A DNA stretch of 64,000 bases, taken from Scylla paramamosain. Its lineage: Eukaryota > Arthropoda > Malacostraca > Decapoda > Portunidae. Numbering within the stretch: the stretch's first letter is position 1; each line of letters starts with the position of its first letter. The position numbers were made by a program, and so were the translations under genes. The stretch lies in assembly GCF_035594125.1 (NCBI RefSeq), contig NC_087192.1, positions 9,897,001 through 9,961,000 of the forward strand, read 5' to 3'. The notes beneath the pieces are model-generated. The model worked only from the letters and a program-made list of their open reading frames with translations, did not search any database and was not told where the DNA came from. This document shows, piece after piece, positions 1-10,248 of the stretch.

Positions 1-378
1 TTATTATTTGTTCTCCATGACTGTTACTCCCACAGCACTCCACAGTACCACAGCTGATCTAATTATCCTTGTGAGGATGAACACTCACATTAAAATGGAC
101 AGCAGTAACTCTTACTGAACTTTCGGCGTGGCATATCCACACAGGGAAATGCTGTATTCAAATATATCTTCTTAACTCCTAGCCATGTAGGGCTCAGCGG
201 AGAGAGTGGCGGTCTTGGCAACTCTGAGTGTGGGACGCCATGATTCAAACCTGAGACTAAACACATTAATACATAATGTATTAATAAAATTATTATAATA
301 CACAGCAGTTCTTCTTTAACACATATTGCGGTGTGAACACAATATGGGGAAATAGGCTAACTTTGCAAAAATTATGTT

Positions 379-460
379 GGGCCCTCGTGGCTCAGTGGTA
401 GAGTGATGAACTTTAAGATTGGTGTGAGGGAAGCATGGGTTCGAACCCCACTCGGAACTT
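379..460 (+). repeat. tRNA-derived, SINE-head-like segment (unit A)
   Basis: It starts GGGCCCTCGTGGCTCAG and contains an A-box-like TGGCTCAGTGG and a B box GGTTCGAACCC that can form a T-loop (TTCGAAC with a GGG/CCC stem). The 3' end does not pair with the 5' end as an acceptor stem and no good anticodon arm is seen. It is therefore tRNA-derived, not a tRNA gene. It lies in a stretch of about 330 bp (350-686) that appears identical in all five units and directly precedes the first degenerate donor of the array. Confidence 0.6.
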
Positions 461-550
461 ACAAAAAACTTCAAAGAGCATCCACTGCATCATCATGTGT
501 GCTTAAAAACACACAACACGGTGATGGAGCTGCCCAGGGGAGTAGGGGAG

Positions 551-3500
551 GTGAGTGCGCAGCACCTCCCCAACCTTCCCAGGAGAGCAGGGGAGGTGTG
601 TGCACAGCACCTCCCTAGCTTCCCCACCTTTGTCCCACCCCTTGTCCCACCATAAAAAGTAGATTCACTGACCACCAATTTGATTCCAATTTGAGGATAC
701 ACCAGACTTCCTTGTTCATTTACCCATACCATACTTATCATGCTTATCCCATATCTTGTCTCACCTACAGCAGGAGCAGCAGGAACATCATGAGCAGCAG
801 GAGCGACAGGAACATCAGGAACAGGAGGAATATTAGGAGCAGCAGGAATATCAGTAGCAGCAGGTGAGTGCACAACACCTCCTTACCCTTCCCATACTTA
901 TCCCATCCTTTGTCTCACCAACACAGCAGGAACATCAGGAAAAGCAGCAGCAGCAGATACAGCAGGAAACATCAGGAGCAGCAAGTGAGTAGTGAACAGC
1001 ATTTACTTACCCGCCTCATACTGATCCCACCCCTTGTCTCACCCACAACAGGAACAAAAGGAACATCAGGACTAGCAGGAGTAGCAGGAACATCAGGAGC
1101 AGCAGGAAAACCAGGAGCAGCAGGAACATCAGGAGAAACAGGAACATCCACAGGTGAGTGCACAACACCTCCCTACCCTTCCCAGACTTATCCCATCCCT
1201 TGTTTCATCCACAGCCAGAACATCAGAAGCAGCAGGAGCAGCAGATACAAAAGGAGCATCAGGAGCAGCAGGTGAGTGCACAACTCCTCCCTGCCCTTCC
1301 CATCCCTTGTCTCACCCATAGCAGATACAGCAGGAACATCAGGAGCACCAGGAACAGCAGGACCAACGGATACAGCAAGAAAATTAGGAGCAGTAAGAAC
1401 GTCAGGTGCAGCAGGAAAATCAAGACCAATCAGATAGGAGCAGCAGGTGAGTGCATAAAACATTTCTCTTCCATTGCTTATCATATACCTAGTCTCACCC
1501 ACAGCAGGAAAAGCAGAAACATCAGGAGCAGCTGGAGCAGCAGGAACATCAGGAGTAACAGGAACATCAGGAGTAACAGGAACATAAGAAGCAGCAGGAG
1601 CAGCAGGTGAGTGCACAACACCTTTCCCTACCCATACTTATCCCATCCCTTGTCTCACCTACAGCAGGAGCAGCAGATACAACAGGAACGCCAGAAGAAA
1701 CGGGAGTTTCAGTAGCAGCGGGAACAGCAGGTGAATGCACAATACCTCTATACCTTCCCCATGCTTATCCCATCCCTTCTCTCACTCACAGGAACAGCAG
1801 GGGCATCAGGAACACAGGGAACGGTAAAGCAACAACATCAGAAGCAGCAGGAACATCAGGAGCAGCAGGTGAGTGCGCAACACCTCCCCACACATCCCAT
1901 ACTTATCCCATCCCTTGTCTCACTCATTGCAGGTACAGCAGGAACATCAGGAGAAGCAGGAACAGCAGGAGCATTAGATACAGCAGCAACAACAGAAGCA
2001 GCAAGAACATCAGGTGCAGCAGGAACATCAGGACCACTAGGAGCAGCAGGTGAGTGCACAACACCTCCCTACCCTTCCCATACTTATCACATCCCCTTTC
2101 TCACCCACAGCAAGAACAGAAGGGCAGCAGATACAGCAGGAAAGTAAGGAGCAGCAGGAACATCAGGAAGATCAGGAGCAGCAGGAACATCAGGAGCAGC
2201 AGGAACATCAGGAGCAGCAGGAACATCAGGAGCAACAGGAACATCAGGAGCAGCAGGAACATCAGGAGCAGCAGGAACATCAGGACCACTAAGAGCAGCA
2301 GGTGAGTGCACAACACCTCCCTACCCTTCCCATACTTATCACATCCCCTGTCTCACCCACAGCAAGAACAGAAGGGCAACAGATACAGCAGGAAAGTAAG
2401 GAGCAGTATGAGCAACAGTAACATCAGGAGCAGCAGGAACATCAGGAGCAACATGAGCAGCTGGTGAGTGCAAAACACCTTCTTACCTTTCCCATACTTA
2501 TCCCATCATTTGTCTCACCCACAGCAGGTACAGCAGGTACAGCAGGAGCAGCAGATACAGCAGGAACATCAGGAACAGCAGGAGTAGCAGGTGAGTGCTC
2601 AACACCTCCTTACCCTTACCATACTCATCCCATCCTTTGTCTCACCAACAAAACAGGTACACAGGAACATCAGGAGCACCAGGGAAAGCAGGAGAAATAG
2701 ATACAGCGGGAACATCAGGAGCAGCAGGAAAAGCAGGAGCAGCAGATACAGCAGGAACATCAGGAGCAGCAAGTGAGTGCACACCACCTACTTACCTTCC
2801 CCATACTGATCCCATCCCACAACAGGAAAATCAGGAGCAGCAGGAGCGAACAGCAGGGGCAGCACGTGCAACAGGAACATCAGGAGCAGCAGGAACTTCA
2901 GGAGCAGCAGAAGCAACAGGTGAGTGCACATCACCTCCCTACACTTTCCATACTTATCCCATTCTTTGTCTCACCAAAACAAGGTACAGCATGAGCATCA
3001 GGAGGAGCAGGAACAGCAGAAGCAATAGATACATCAAGAACATCAGCAGCAGCAGGAGCAGCAGGTGAGTACACAATACCTTAACCTTCCCATACTTATC
3101 CCATCCCTTGTCTTACCCACAGTAGGAAATGTAGGAACATTAGGAGCAGCAGGAATAGCAGGACTAGCATGAACATCAGGAGCAACAGGAACATCAGGAT
3201 CAGCAGGAGCAGCAGGTGAGTGCACAACAACTCCCTAACCTTTCCATAATTATCCAATCCCTTATCTCCCTCAGCAGATACAGTAGGAGCAGCAGCAACA
3301 TAAGGAGCAGCACGAACATCAGGAACAGCAGGAGCAGCAGGAATATAAGTAGCGACAAAAACAGCAGGAGCAGGAGGTGAGTGCACAGCACCTCCCTACC
3401 ATTCCCATGCTTATCCCATCCCTTGTCTCTCCCACAGCAGGTACATCAGGAGCAGCAGGAACATCACGAGCAGCAGGAACAGCAGGTGCAGCAGGTAAAA

Positions 3501-3793
3501 CAGGAGAAGCAGGTGAGCACACAACAATTCCCTACAATTCCCATAATCATCCCATTCCTTGTCTCACCCACAACAGGAGGAGGAGCAGCAGGAGCAGCAG
3601 TTTCAGGAGCATCAGGTGAGTGTGCCCTACCCTCTCCATACTTATCCCATCCCTTGTCTCACCCACTGAACGTACAGCAGCAGTTGAGGGCGTCACATAA
3701 CCCTGCCTTCCCTACTCCATATCCCATCTCTTGTCGCAACAAGAGCATCGTAAATAGGAACAGCAGGAACAGCAGGAAGAACAAGAGCACTAG
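551..3793 (+). repeat. Mini-exon array A: about 20 exon-like modules with GTGAGT donors and CACAG acceptors
   Basis: After a degenerate lead donor at 551, the modules read by eye are: E1 771-863, E2 927-984, E3 1052-1153, E4 1215-1271, E5 1322-1446, E6 1505-1606, E7 1665-1730, E8 1792-1868, E9 1933-2049, E10 2111-2301, E11 2363-2463, E12 2525-2590, E13 2657-2772, E14 2826-2919, E15 2984-3064, E16 3123-3215, E17 3275-3376, E18 3438-3512, E19 3577-3615 and a last one at 3744-3793. Intervals are 50-67 nt and begin GTGAGTGCACAACACC (or close) and end TCTCACCCACAG (or close). Module bodies repeat GCAGGAACATCAGGAGCA. The Gly-X-Y frame uses phase-1 junctions (G|GA). In this copy E1 has a TGA in that frame, E2 is 58 nt and E5 is 125 nt, so it is probably non-functional. 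There is no start codon or promoter I can support. A plain minisatellite is the alternative. Confidence 0.7.
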
Positions 3794-4139
3794 GTGAGAG
3801 CTAAACACATCCCTGCCTTCTTCACCACTGCCTTACCTGCCTTACCCCCTCAATCAGATTTAAGGAAGAGGAAATGCCTCATCAGATGACACTAATAAAA
3901 ATAGGACCGTATGTAGATTAGATATGATACAAGTAAACATCACCTCTTTCTTACTTTCCTCTCAAATTCCATGTTGTTTTTTTTCTATACAACTTAGTAT
4001 CATTTCCTTTTTCCGGCCAGCCTCGGCTTGAGGGATGGTGGGGGTGGGGAGTAGCCTTCTCATGCGCTATCCTGTCTCTCTCACTAACAGTTAGAATAGA
4101 ATAATTACCCAGATAGCCAAGTAAGAAACTCAGGGTCTG
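3794..4139. other. Array 3' flank, unit A: nothing recognised
   Basis: About 350 bp between the last module donor (GTGAGAGC at 3794) and the polypyrimidine tract. It has no ORF or motif I can name. Unit C has the same sequence at 33559-33904. Confidence 0.5.
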
Positions 4140-4197
4140 TTGCTATTTGGTCCTCCTTTGTATTCCTTTGCATTACTCCTACTGCTCCTCCTTCTCC

Positions 4198-4232
<35 letters not shown>

Positions 4233-4678
4233 CTCCTCCTCCTCCTGCTCCTCCTCCTCCTCCTCCTCCACCTCATCTTCCTCCTTCTCCTGCTCCTCCT
4301 CCTCCCCCTCCTCCTCCTCCTCCTCCTTTTCCTCTTTTCCTTTTCCTCCTCCTTTTCCTCCTCCTCCTCCTCCTCCTCCTTTTCCTCTTTTCCTTTTCCT
4401 CCTCCTTTTCCTCCACCTCCTCCTCCTCCTCCTCTTCCTCCTCCTTCTCCTCTTCTTCTTCTTCTTCTTCTTCTTCTTCTTCTTCTTCTTCTTCTTCTTC
4501 TTCTACTACTATTACTCCTTCTACTATTACTTCTTCTACTATTACTTCTTCTTCGTCTTCGTCTTCGTCTTCTTCTTCTTTTTCTCCTTCTTCTTCTTCT
4601 TCTTCTTCTTCATCTTCTTCTTCTTCTTCTTCTTCTTCTTCTCCTCTTCTTCTTCTTCTTCTTCTCCTCCTCCTCTCT
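4140..4678 (+). repeat. Polypyrimidine tract (CTC/CTT-rich), unit A
   Basis: About 500 bp of nearly pure C/T, moving from (TCC)n through (TTTTCC) blocks to (TTC)n and then short CTACTATTA and TCG-containing runs. Long open frames of poly-Leu, poly-Ser and poly-Phe here are by-products of composition. The tract is cut at about 4678 by the LINE insertion and resumes at 10602. Confidence 0.9.
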
Positions 4679-5013
4679 CTGATAACAACAACACTGGGTG
4701 GTGGTGCTCCCAATGTTTCCTGCAATATTCAAGGAAACGAAAGCCTCAATGGACCACATGCTTGAGTTACAGGTGCGTGAGTGTGTACAGATGCATTAGT
4801 GCTATAGATCAAGAAAGGGGTCATTTGGACTTTGCCATATTTTAAGGATAAAAATCTGGAGCCTTGTCTAAAACCCCCCCTCGTCCCTCACCCCAGTTTC
4901 TGCGCATGCGCAGAGCGAACCTTAGATAAGAGAGAGAGAATATAAGCACTACAAAACACACAATCCTGTTCATCATCTGCTATAAAGAATAATTTTTGAC
5001 CTGCCACGTAATA

Positions 5014-7362
5014 ATGTCTGCAGATAGTCACATAAGTCAAGAATATCATGTTACACAAACAGGTCATGAGCAAAACACCAGCGAGCCACTGTCACAGTTG
5101 CCAACGAGGGAAAACCTGAACAAACTTCACAAAGCAGACCTCCAGAAACGATGTCGTGAATTAGGAATAAAAAAAGTATGGTCCTCTAAGAAGGACGAAC
5201 TCATAGACATGATCATGAATATAGTGCAGCAGTCCTCCCAAACCCTACAGACATCGCAGGCAAGGACTCAGTCACGCTCATCGCCTGCCAGACAACTTTT
5301 CCAGCCTGATGCTACACCGATGTCTGCAGTGACTGAAATCCTAAACCATCCACCTTCCTGTGAAGCACAACCGACATCTAGTGACGACGAGCTATCACCT
5401 GATAGCGAAGCCACACAACCAAGTCACATTCCTCATACAGTCAATGAAACATCTACCATAGACCCCCAAGAAACACTCATAGAAAATGGCAGTAGGCAAC
5501 CCCCAGCAGGCGATACACAGCAGCTCACCACAGACGACACGCATCCATCCCTGCCAACTCACCACCACGACATGAGTGACCAGGAGAGGAATCAGCTGCA
5601 GAATATTTATGATGACATCAAATTAATTAAGTCAAAACTCGAGATAAAAGATTCTGAAATTGAGCTACTCAACGCAGAAGTGAAGACAGCCTACTGCACA
5701 ATTCATCTCCTACAACAACGCATTGCCGACCTGGAACATGAAAACAAAAGCAGACCGCAAGACGCAGCTTCAAACGCTACAGCCTCAACTGAATGTCTCC
5801 TCTTAGGAGACACCAACACACAACGAGTCCTTCGCTCTGATCTGGGTGACAAGTGTATAGTGAAAACAATAGCGCACGCGAACATTGATCTGTTACGTAG
5901 CTGGGTAACTGAAAAATTACAAAGTGCTCCCTCTGAATGTGTGATTCTTGGCGGTGTGTACGATATCCATGAAGAGTTACCCGCTGAAATAATCCTTGAT
6001 CACCTAGGCTCTTTAATTAGTGATCTCAAAGAAAAAAATAGCGAAATGAAAATTCATGTATGTCAGGTTGTGCCAGTGCCAGAACCACAGGAATTTCAAG
6101 CCAAAGTTAAATACTATAATGAGCGATTAATCGAGTGGGGAGAAGCGAATGGTGTTAACATTGTTAAAACAGCTCCAGAGTTTATTCTGGGGACTGGATA
6201 TGTGGATGAATGGTGCTTTGACATAGAGAACAGAAAACCTTGCACATTAAATAGAATGGGTGTCATTAAGTTGCTAAGTGCTCTTGAAAAACAGTGTTCG
6301 GGGTTTCACTTATGTAAAAACTGGGCAAGTATCCAGAGGCAGCCAAATGTCTTCCTCAACACTCATGGAGACACGCACATTGGTGCCAGACCTCAGCTTC
6401 AACATATTCTCACCACATCTATCCCGCCTAACGCAGCCACTCACAAACCTCCACTGCTGCCCACTCCCCAGCACGCAACGTCAACATCGCCAAGAACACA
6501 GCCACACTCTTACGCAGCCACTCACAAACCTCCACTGCTGCCCACTCCCCAGCACGCAACGTCAACATCGCCAAGAACACAGCCACACTCTTACGCTGCA
6601 GCAGTAAATAGAAGTCCATCGCACAATGTGGATGCGGGCTGGGGAGAACGGTGGATGACAGGGAGTGCCGATGGCAGCTCCGGTAGATCTCCTGAGTTAT
6701 TCGAGATTGATTTGGGCCGCCACGATATGGGATCCACTTTCATACATCCCCATGCACCTAATGTCACACATTACACTCACCACTATACACCATACGGCAC
6801 GCTAGATGCACAACCCCAAATAATGCAACACACACAAAACGCTCATCCATACAGACCGCACCTTGGACGTTCATATACGAGTACACGTGACATTACGAAC
6901 AACACGCAATCCAACACACCAATATACACATGTAACACACAACCCCGCGCACCACAAAATATACACCACACACAGCCTCGTGTACCACACTACAATCATT
7001 ATGCACAATCCCATACACCACACAACGCACATTACACACAGCACCAAGTATCACACAATGCTCACAATACACAGCTCTTCAGACCTCATAGAAAATACAA
7101 CTCACAGTCCCACACACTACACAGCACACACTACACACAGCCTTACACACCTCACAACACACACTACACTCGCCCACAAACATTGTACAACTTGCACCAC
7201 ACTGCATACACATCAACACGTGGGAGGTATAGTTATGGCTGTTACAATTGTGGTGAACACAACCATCGCCAAGATACATGTCGTTTTGACCACAGACTCA
7301 AATGTGAATTATGTCATAGATTAGGACATAAGCAGAAGTTGTGTCACCTTTACACCAAATAG
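5014..7362 (+). CDS. LINE ORF1: SAP-like, coiled coil, SGNH-like fold, His-rich repeats, two CCHC knuckles
   Basis: A 782-residue nucleic-acid-binding ORF1 protein. An open TTG-started frame begins at 4996, but ATG 5014 is the first methionine. Residues about 34-70 resemble a SAP DNA-binding motif (LHKADLQKRCRELGI). Residues about 187-245 form a charged, Leu-rich coiled coil, a likely multimerisation region. Residues about 260-428 look like the SGNH/esterase-type domain found in some CR1-like ORF1 proteins, with LLLGDTN in place of a GDS block and GGVYD in place of the usual GxND, so catalytic residues look lost. Residues about 475-528 are a perfect 27-residue duplication. Residues about 570-735 are His/Tyr/Gln/Thr-rich degenerate repeats. 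The C-terminus has two CX2CX4HX4C knuckles (CYNCGEHNHRQDTC and CELCHRLGHKQKLC). It lies 27 bp before ORF2. Confidence 0.85.
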   Translation: MSADSHISQEYHVTQTGHEQNTSEPLSQLPTRENLNKLHKADLQKRCRELGIKKVWSSKKDELIDMIMNIVQQSSQTLQTSQARTQSRSSPARQLFQPDATPMSAVTEILNHPPSCEAQPTSSDDELSPDSEATQPSHIPHTVNETSTIDPQETLIENGSRQPPAGDTQQLTTDDTHPSLPTHHHDMSDQERNQLQNIYDDIKLIKSKLEIKDSEIELLNAEVKTAYCTIHLLQQRIADLEHENKSRPQDAASNATASTECLLLGDTNTQRVLRSDLGDKCIVKTIAHANIDLLRSWVTEKLQSAPSECVILGGVYDIHEELPAEIILDHLGSLISDLKEKNSEMKIHVCQVVPVPEPQEFQAKVKYYNERLIEWGEANGVNIVKTAPEFILGTGYVDEWCFDIENRKPCTLNRMGVIKLLSALEKQCSGFHLCKNWASIQRQPNVFLNTHGDTHIGARPQLQHILTTSIPPNAATHKPPLLPTPQHATSTSPRTQPHSYAATHKPPLLPTPQHATSTSPRTQPHSYAAAVNRSPSHNVDAGWGERWMTGSADGSSGRSPELFEIDLGRHDMGSTFIHPHAPNVTHYTHHYTPYGTLDAQPQIMQHTQNAHPYRPHLGRSYTSTRDITNNTQSNTPIYTCNTQPRAPQNIHHTQPRVPHYNHYAQSHTPHNAHYTQHQVSHNAHNTQLFRPHRKYNSQSHTLHSTHYTQPYTPHNTHYTRPQTLYNLHHTAYTSTRGRYSYGCYNCGEHNHRQDTCRFDHRLKCELCHRLGHKQKLCHLYTK
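6433..6594 (+). repeat. Perfect 81-bp tandem duplication inside LINE ORF1
   Basis: 6433-6513 and 6514-6594 are identical by eye. They encode two copies of a 27-residue Pro/Thr/Ser/His segment (starting AATHKPPLLPTP) between the SGNH-like domain and the His-rich repeats. The duplication keeps the frame, and full identity suggests it is recent. Confidence 0.9.
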
Positions 7363-7389
7363 GAACTCGGCGAAGAAGGTAGGGCCAGC

Positions 7390-10248
7390 ATGTCTCCCAA
7401 ACCAAGGAACAAAATAACAATTGCTCACATTAATGCCCAAAGCTTGTTAGGCTGCAAAGAGGAGATAGAGCTCCTTGTAAGGGAAAAGGAACTAGATGTA
7501 CTATGTATTAGTGAGACATGGTTGTGTAACGATTTTCCTGACGATTATATATACATACCCGAATACAAAGTGTACAGATGCGACAAAGGTAGGGGAGGAG
7601 GTGTTTGTATATATATCAGAGATGTATTTACGGTAGTTCCACTCGAAATCGACATTGTAAGAGCGCAAGGTGTTGAGGACGTGTGGGTGACAGTGCAGAG
7701 CAGCAAGTTTCCCAGTGTTATAATTGGCTGCCTGTACCGACACCCAAAAGCTCGCTGTGAATCTTATGACTATATAACGGATGTTATTAGATATGTTAGC
7801 TTAAAAGATAAGCCATTTTATATTTTAGGAGATTTTAATGACAACGTTTTATGTGATAATAGTAAGATGAAGCAAATTATTTTTAACACCAAACTGACAC
7901 AGGTAATTAGCAAACCCACGAGAATCACCCCCACTTCTGCCACCCTCATAGACTTAATAGTTACCAATAAGACTCAGTCCATATTACACACAGACACAAT
8001 GCCGTGTCCTGTTGGCGACCACGAGCTCATCAGCGTGACTGTAAACTTAAAAAAGACAAAGCGTCCACCAGTAGTAAAAACATTTCGTGATCTAACATCT
8101 TACTCATCTGAAACAATATGCGATTTACTAAGTCAAGAAACTCAAACGTTGAATAATATATTCATAACAGACAATGTTGACACCCAAGTCAATATATTTA
8201 TGAGCATTTTCATTAACTGTTTAAACAAGTGTGCTCCTCTCGTCACAAGAGAAGTGAGAAGGCCCTTCGCCCCCTGGATGAACGAGCACTTACGAGCACT
8301 GATGCACGAGCGAGATGCAGCACAAATAAATCTTAAAAATGACAGGTCTAACGTAAACCTACAGTCCACGTATAAGGAACTTAAAAAAGAAGTGAAAATG
8401 TCAATAAAAAAATCTAAATCAGAGTATTATAGCAACAAGCTTGAGAGCAACAGAGGGAATAGTGCTGCCACGTGGAAAATATTAAACCAGGTTATCTCCA
8501 AAGATATATGCAAAGCTACGCTAGAAATTGATAAAGATGAGGAAACACTGAGAAAGAAAGTGGAAAGTTTCAATAAATTTTTTGCTAATGTTGGGAAAAT
8601 TACCTTTGAAAAAACACACCAAAATAGCGAGCATAATCAGAATGTGCCTGTACCCAACAACAATAACACCAGCGGTCCATCCTGTAGCATGTTTAGACCC
8701 CAGCCAACTGATAGCAATACCATTATATTGATAATAAAACATTTAAAAAACACTTCTTCTTGTGGCTCTGATAATATCTCACTTCGATTTATAAAAGAAT
8801 CACTGCCTATAATTACTCCGTATCTTACATGTATAATTAATTCGTCAATTGCAACAGGAAATTTCCCAGAATCTTGGAAACACGCTTTAGTAGTACCCAT
8901 TTTTAAAACAGGAGACGCTATGGAACCGAAAAACTATAGACCCATATCACTTCTTCCAATTATCTCAAAAGTTCTTGAAAAGGTTATTGCTGCTCAACTC
9001 ACCTCACACCTTGAAAGCAATCACCTCCTCAGTGATACGCAACATGGCTTCAGACCTAAGCTTTCTACAGAAAGCGCTCTGCTTACTCTGTCCAATTCAC
9101 TATTCGACACTATTGACAGGAGAAACATTTCATTAGTAACGCTGTGTGACTTATCAAAAGCTTTCGACAGCGTTAATCATGAAATATTATTAAGGAAACT
9201 AAGAATGTTAAGAGTCGATTCCTTTTGGTTCCAAAGCTACCTTCTCAAAAGAACTCAGTCAGTCAAAATAGGTAAACATATTTCTAATAAACTTGAAGTT
9301 GCTTATGGTGTTCCTCAAGGATCAGTGCTTGGTCCAATATTGTTTTCTATATTTGTAAATGACCTCTCGCAGCACATCCCCGACTGCCAGGTCATACAGT
9401 ACGCAGATGACACGCAGCTCATCCACACTGGAGAAGTAGCGAATATTCAAGATCTCGTTCACAAGGGAGAAGTGGCTCTGTCACAAGCTAAGGCATATTT
9501 TCACATGAATGGTTTGCTGCTCAACACGACAAAGACACAATGCATGTTTGTCGGCAGCAGAGGTCTTATATCTCAGATCCCACCTGACACGTGCCTACAA
9601 GTAGATCACACTAACATACTCCCCAGCAGTTCCCTTAAAAACTTGGGTGTATACTTTGATTCCCACATGACTTTTAATACTCATATCAAAAAAATAAATA
9701 AGAAAATTTTTAGCACAATTTTGAACATAAATAAGAGTAAGGACTGTTTTAATAGGAGGACTAGAACTACTCTCATGAACACGTTAGTGCTAAGCATAAT
9801 TAATTATGGAATAAAGATTTGGGGAACTGCAAATATCACTCATACACAACAAGTGCAAAAACTCCAAAACTTTGCAGCGAAAGTTGCACTAGGCAACGGT
9901 GCTAAATTTGATCACGCTACACCTTTTTTAAGAGAATGTGGCTGGCTAAAAGTACACCAAAAATACAAATACGAATTAGGTATCATTATGTACAACATTA
10001 CTCATGGTAATATTCCTACCTATTTATTCCCCATGCCGAAAGTGAGTGAGGTGTGTAGTGTCCCCACCAGACAACAGCACAACATGTATGAACCAAAGAC
10101 TAACACCTGTACTGGAGCGAGATCACTACTGGCTGCTGGACCAAGATTCTGGAACAGCCTTCCTCCTCATATAAGGAATGCACCCTCCATTAGAACTTAT
10201 AAAAAATTACTGCACACTTATCTATTCAACAAACAATTCAGTGTGTAA
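7390..10248 (+). CDS. LINE ORF2: endonuclease-reverse transcriptase
   Basis: A 952-residue protein that nicks target DNA and copies the element RNA there. The N-terminal 225 residues are an endonuclease/exonuclease/phosphatase domain (HINAQSLLG, ISETWL, LGDFND, GDHELIS). The reverse transcriptase fingers and palm follow, with VPIFKTGD near 500, NYRPISLLP, QHGFR, DLSKAFDSVNH, GVPQGSVLGP at about 640 and the catalytic YADD at 671-674. The C-terminal part matches the thumb/connection region of CR1/Jockey-type LINEs. There is no stop or frameshift, and all catalytic residues I can check are present. ATG 7390 follows ORF1 by 27 bp, so it is probably translated by re-initiation from the same transcript. 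No RNase H domain is evident. Confidence 0.9.
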   Translation: MSPKPRNKITIAHINAQSLLGCKEEIELLVREKELDVLCISETWLCNDFPDDYIYIPEYKVYRCDKGRGGGVCIYIRDVFTVVPLEIDIVRAQGVEDVWVTVQSSKFPSVIIGCLYRHPKARCESYDYITDVIRYVSLKDKPFYILGDFNDNVLCDNSKMKQIIFNTKLTQVISKPTRITPTSATLIDLIVTNKTQSILHTDTMPCPVGDHELISVTVNLKKTKRPPVVKTFRDLTSYSSETICDLLSQETQTLNNIFITDNVDTQVNIFMSIFINCLNKCAPLVTREVRRPFAPWMNEHLRALMHERDAAQINLKNDRSNVNLQSTYKELKKEVKMSIKKSKSEYYSNKLESNRGNSAATWKILNQVISKDICKATLEIDKDEETLRKKVESFNKFFANVGKITFEKTHQNSEHNQNVPVPNNNNTSGPSCSMFRPQPTDSNTIILIIKHLKNTSSCGSDNISLRFIKESLPIITPYLTCIINSSIATGNFPESWKHALVVPIFKTGDAMEPKNYRPISLLPIISKVLEKVIAAQLTSHLESNHLLSDTQHGFRPKLSTESALLTLSNSLFDTIDRRNISLVTLCDLSKAFDSVNHEILLRKLRMLRVDSFWFQSYLLKRTQSVKIGKHISNKLEVAYGVPQGSVLGPILFSIFVNDLSQHIPDCQVIQYADDTQLIHTGEVANIQDLVHKGEVALSQAKAYFHMNGLLLNTTKTQCMFVGSRGLISQIPPDTCLQVDHTNILPSSSLKNLGVYFDSHMTFNTHIKKINKKIFSTILNINKSKDCFNRRTRTTLMNTLVLSIINYGIKIWGTANITHTQQVQKLQNFAAKVALGNGAKFDHATPFLRECGWLKVHQKYKYELGIIMYNITHGNIPTYLFPMPKVSEVCSVPTRQQHNMYEPKTNTCTGARSLLAAGPRFWNSLPPHIRNAPSIRTYKKLLHTYLFNKQFSV

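Noticed and set aside
379..460. Functional tRNA gene
   Set aside because: A and B boxes are present but the acceptor ends do not pair and no proper anticodon arm is seen; a tRNA-derived repeat is more likely.
493..3391. Many minus-strand frames across the arrays (Pro-Ala-Ala-Pro-Asp-Val repeats, and poly-Leu/Met frames), each starting MHSP or MLCTH
   Set aside because: They are the reverse complement of the module and donor sequence, recur at every period, run through the intervals and vary with the plus-strand repeat. The GT/AG borders and third-position changes point to the plus strand.
771..3793. CRISPR-like appearance of the array (regular similar blocks with similar spacers)
   Set aside because: The blocks vary in length, the spacers are the more conserved part and carry splice-type ends, and the surroundings are plainly eukaryotic.
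771..3793. Antifreeze glycoprotein or silk gene, because of Ala/Thr/Gly/Ser-rich repeats
   Set aside because: The period is Gly-X-Y and not Thr-Ala-Ala or a poly-Ala/Gly-X silk pattern; shared composition alone is not enough.
4140..4845. Poly-Leu, poly-Ser and poly-Phe open frames in the C/T tract, and the Glu-rich frame opposite
   Set aside because: These result from composition of a trinucleotide tract; there is no start context, domain or frame preference between units A and C.
6278..7324. Overlapping plus-strand frames inside LINE ORF1 (His/Thr-rich)
   Set aside because: They are out-of-frame shadows of the ORF1 low-complexity repeat; the 782-codon frame has the recognisable domains.
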